Shown here piece after piece: positions 62,368 through 64,000 of a DNA stretch of 64,000 bases (positions are counted from its first letter, which is position 1; each line of letters starts with the position of its first letter). A program made the translations under genes and the position numbers. The stretch lies in the NCBI RefSeq assembly GCF_900099825.1, contig NZ_LT629693.1:434001-498000 (forward strand), written 5' to 3'. Origin of the DNA: Bradyrhizobium ottawaense. GTDB lineage: Bacteria; Pseudomonadota; Alphaproteobacteria; Rhizobiales; Xanthobacteraceae. The notes under the pieces are model-generated. The model was not told where the DNA came from and ran no database searches. It was given only the letters and a program-made list of their open reading frames with translations.

Positions 62368-63843
62368 CTACCTTGGGTGTCTGACGTCAAAGCGGTCGTC
62401 AGGCCAGGGATGAAGGATACGCGGCGGGGGGAGCCAGTGAGCGACCAACTTCGTCATGCGTTCCCATGTGAACCCATCTTTCTGACAGCGCCGCCGAAGC
62501 GTTCGTCGCCAGAGATCGGTCACATAATGCCGGAACGCCGAGAGCGCCCGACTGTTTGTCGGAACCGCGTAGTAGGCGAAGTGGCCAGCTACGACCTGCC
62601 TCAGCCATTTCCCTTGCTCTGGAATTGGCTGATGCATCCTGCGCAGTAGCTCCGCCTTGATGTCCCCAAGCTTCCGCCGCATGCGGTCGCGTCGGGTCTT
62701 CCGTTGAAGCTGGAAGTTGCCGCGGCGAGATCGACCACAAATGAAGGTGAAGCCCAGGAACGCGAAGGTTTCCGGTTTTCCAAGCCCGCGCAGCTTGCGA
62801 TCGTTCGCAGCAAAGCGGCCGAACTCAATCAAGCGTGTCTTGTCCGGATGAAGCGACAGTGCAAATTCCCCGAGCCTGTCATGCATCGCATCAAGGAAGC
62901 GACGGGCGTCGCCCTCATGCTCGAAGCCGACAACCAGATCGTCGGCATATCGCACGACGATCATATCGCCCAGGGCCTCCTGCCGTCTCCAGCGCTCAAC
63001 CCAGAGGTCGAAGCAGTAATGCAGGTAGATATTGGCTAGGATCGGCGAGACCACCGAGCCTTGGCCAGTTCCCCGGTCATCAACTGTTACGACCCCATCT
63101 TCGAGTATACCCGCTCTCAGCCATTTCTGGATCAGGCGGATGATGCGCTTGTCACCGATCCGATGTTCAACGAAGCGAACTAGCCAATCTTGGCTAACAG
63201 CCCCAAAGAAGTTCCGGATGTCGGCGTCAAGTATCCAGTTCACCTTTCTTGTTTTGATCGCGGTCGAAAGTGCGTCCAACGCATCATGCGGTCCTCGTCC
63301 GGGTCGGAACCCATAAGAGAAGCCGACGAAGTCGCCTTCGTAGATAGCATTGAGCACCATGACGGTCGCGCCCTGGACGATCTTATCCTCAAGCGCGGCG
63401 ATCGCTAACGGCCGTTGTTTTCCATCCGCCTTGTCTATGTAGGCCCGGCGGGATGGTTGCGGCCGATAGGCTCCTCGGTGGACCCGTCCATGCAGATCCT
63501 CGATCCTGAGTTCGAGGTCCGCCTCGTAGTCCTGCCACGTCATACCATCCACACCGGGGGCGGCTTTGCGCTTAAGCGCGTAGAACGCCGTCCGGAGCGT
63601 ATCGACACTGATATGGTGGAGGAGCGCGGTGAACTTCTCCTTCTTCCTCTGCCTTGCGGCTTGCCGTACACGGCCCAGCGCCTGGGTCACGCGAGCCCGG
63701 CTCTGCGCCCGGTGCGTGCTTTGCTGATCCGCGTTCCCCTTGGTCCCCGGCCTTGGCTCCACCGGCTCCGCCACCGGTCGCCCGGCTTTGTTCGTCGGCT
63801 TCGTCACTACTATGCCGGAGTCAGACTTCTCTGAATCGTGCAT
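62368..63843 (-). CDS. ltrA: Group II intron reverse transcriptase/maturase
   Basis: 491 residues. The RT domain shows KRKAAPGVDGMTWQDYEADL, GFSYGFRPGRGPHDALDAL, WILDADIRNFFGAVSQDWLV and the catalytic MIVVRYADDLVVGFEHEGDA (YADD). Maturase (X) and DNA-binding regions follow (GRSRRGNFQLQRKTRRDRMR), and the C-terminus is RILHPWPDDRFDVRHPR. The HNH endonuclease domain is absent. No inactivating change is visible. It supports splicing and retrohoming of the surrounding intron. Confidence 0.93.
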   Translation of the reverse strand: MHDSEKSDSGIVVTKPTNKAGRPVAEPVEPRPGTKGNADQQSTHRAQSRARVTQALGRVRQAARQRKKEKFTALLHHISVDTLRTAFYALKRKAAPGVDGMTWQDYEADLELRIEDLHGRVHRGAYRPQPSRRAYIDKADGKQRPLAIAALEDKIVQGATVMVLNAIYEGDFVGFSYGFRPGRGPHDALDALSTAIKTRKVNWILDADIRNFFGAVSQDWLVRFVEHRIGDKRIIRLIQKWLRAGILEDGVVTVDDRGTGQGSVVSPILANIYLHYCFDLWVERWRRQEALGDMIVVRYADDLVVGFEHEGDARRFLDAMHDRLGEFALSLHPDKTRLIEFGRFAANDRKLRGLGKPETFAFLGFTFICGRSRRGNFQLQRKTRRDRMRRKLGDIKAELLRRMHQPIPEQGKWLRQVVAGHFAYYAVPTNSRALSAFRHYVTDLWRRTLRRRCQKDGFTWERMTKLVAHWLPPPRILHPWPDDRFDVRHPR

Positions 63844-64000
63844 CAACGGCTACGGCTCCTCACCTTCCCGCTACGGACCATCCGACCCCAACAGGGCCTA
63901 CGGCCGATCCAGAGATCTCCCGGTTCCCGCACAAGGAGCGTCCGTACATGCCAGGGTCTCAGACCACGCCGGATCCGACAGGCGCTCGCAATAACGCGCC

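Larger units (their letters stand above)
62295..64000 (-). mobile_element. Group II intron (5' end outside window)
   Basis: It contains an intact maturase gene, a domain V-like hairpin directly after its stop, and a domain VI-like stem ending CTACCGCGAT near 62295-62304, the expected 3' splice site. The 5' end (GUGYG) lies beyond position 64000. Confidence 0.8.

Overview
The window looks like a chromosome segment of a Bradyrhizobium-type alphaproteobacterium (Nitrobacteraceae). The GC content is high. Several gene families are typical of that group (DUF2865, DUF1289, DUF2059, small MTT-type secreted proteins). Palindromic intergenic repeats are frequent, and two boxes match the alphaproteobacterial CtrA consensus. 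The genus call is from memory of families, not from a database search.

Positions 1-38764 are mostly core chromosome. In order they hold: an Atm1-type ABC exporter (cut by the window edge), a LOG-family hydrolase, a citramalate synthase / GNAT / cysteinyl-tRNA synthetase run with 4-base overlaps, a DUF2865 protein, NAD synthetase, diacylglycerol kinase and class II DAHP synthase. Next come an IS110-family element with a candidate guide (bridge) RNA, a ketopantoate reductase, a 3-hydroxyacyl-CoA dehydrogenase, a diheme cytochrome and an atypical proteasome-like ORF. They are followed by glutathione reductase, rpiA, gph, moaA, a TRAP transporter (dctQM facing two dctP paralogues), Mrp, a 3-hydroxyisobutyrate-dehydrogenase relative, an intact IS481 element with a 5-bp target duplication, a CtrA-boxed cell-cycle-type histidine kinase, and dusA.

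From about 38.8 kb to the right edge the content changes to accessory DNA. The boundary is the 5' end of dusA, a known integration target. Next to it lie a cluster of AGTGCACAC repeats and a truncated tyrosine integrase. The island then carries mobile-element genes (DUF736 remnant, thermonuclease, ParB-like protein, ArdC-like antirestriction protein) and a LuxI autoinducer synthase with a 20-bp lux box upstream. A degenerate isochorismatase-fold gene follows luxI. Many fragments show decay: integrase, AbiEi, histidine kinase, quinone oxidoreductase, RND pump and two DHA2-type MFS pieces.

The 49.5-61.6 kb part is a redox and stress block: HxlR/azoreductase, FMN reductase plus diheme peroxidase, DUF305, small secreted proteins, an HD protein with glutathione-independent formaldehyde dehydrogenase, and a katB-ankB catalase/ankyrin pair. 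Most transcription units in its 51.0-61.6 kb part are preceded by the same AT-rich palindrome, TAAA-N6-TTTA. By eye I found six perfect copies and one near copy there and none in the first 50 kb. This suggests a shared, undescribed regulon and is the strongest novel signal in the window. The right edge is a group II intron with its maturase, next to what looks like a leftover piece of another intron.
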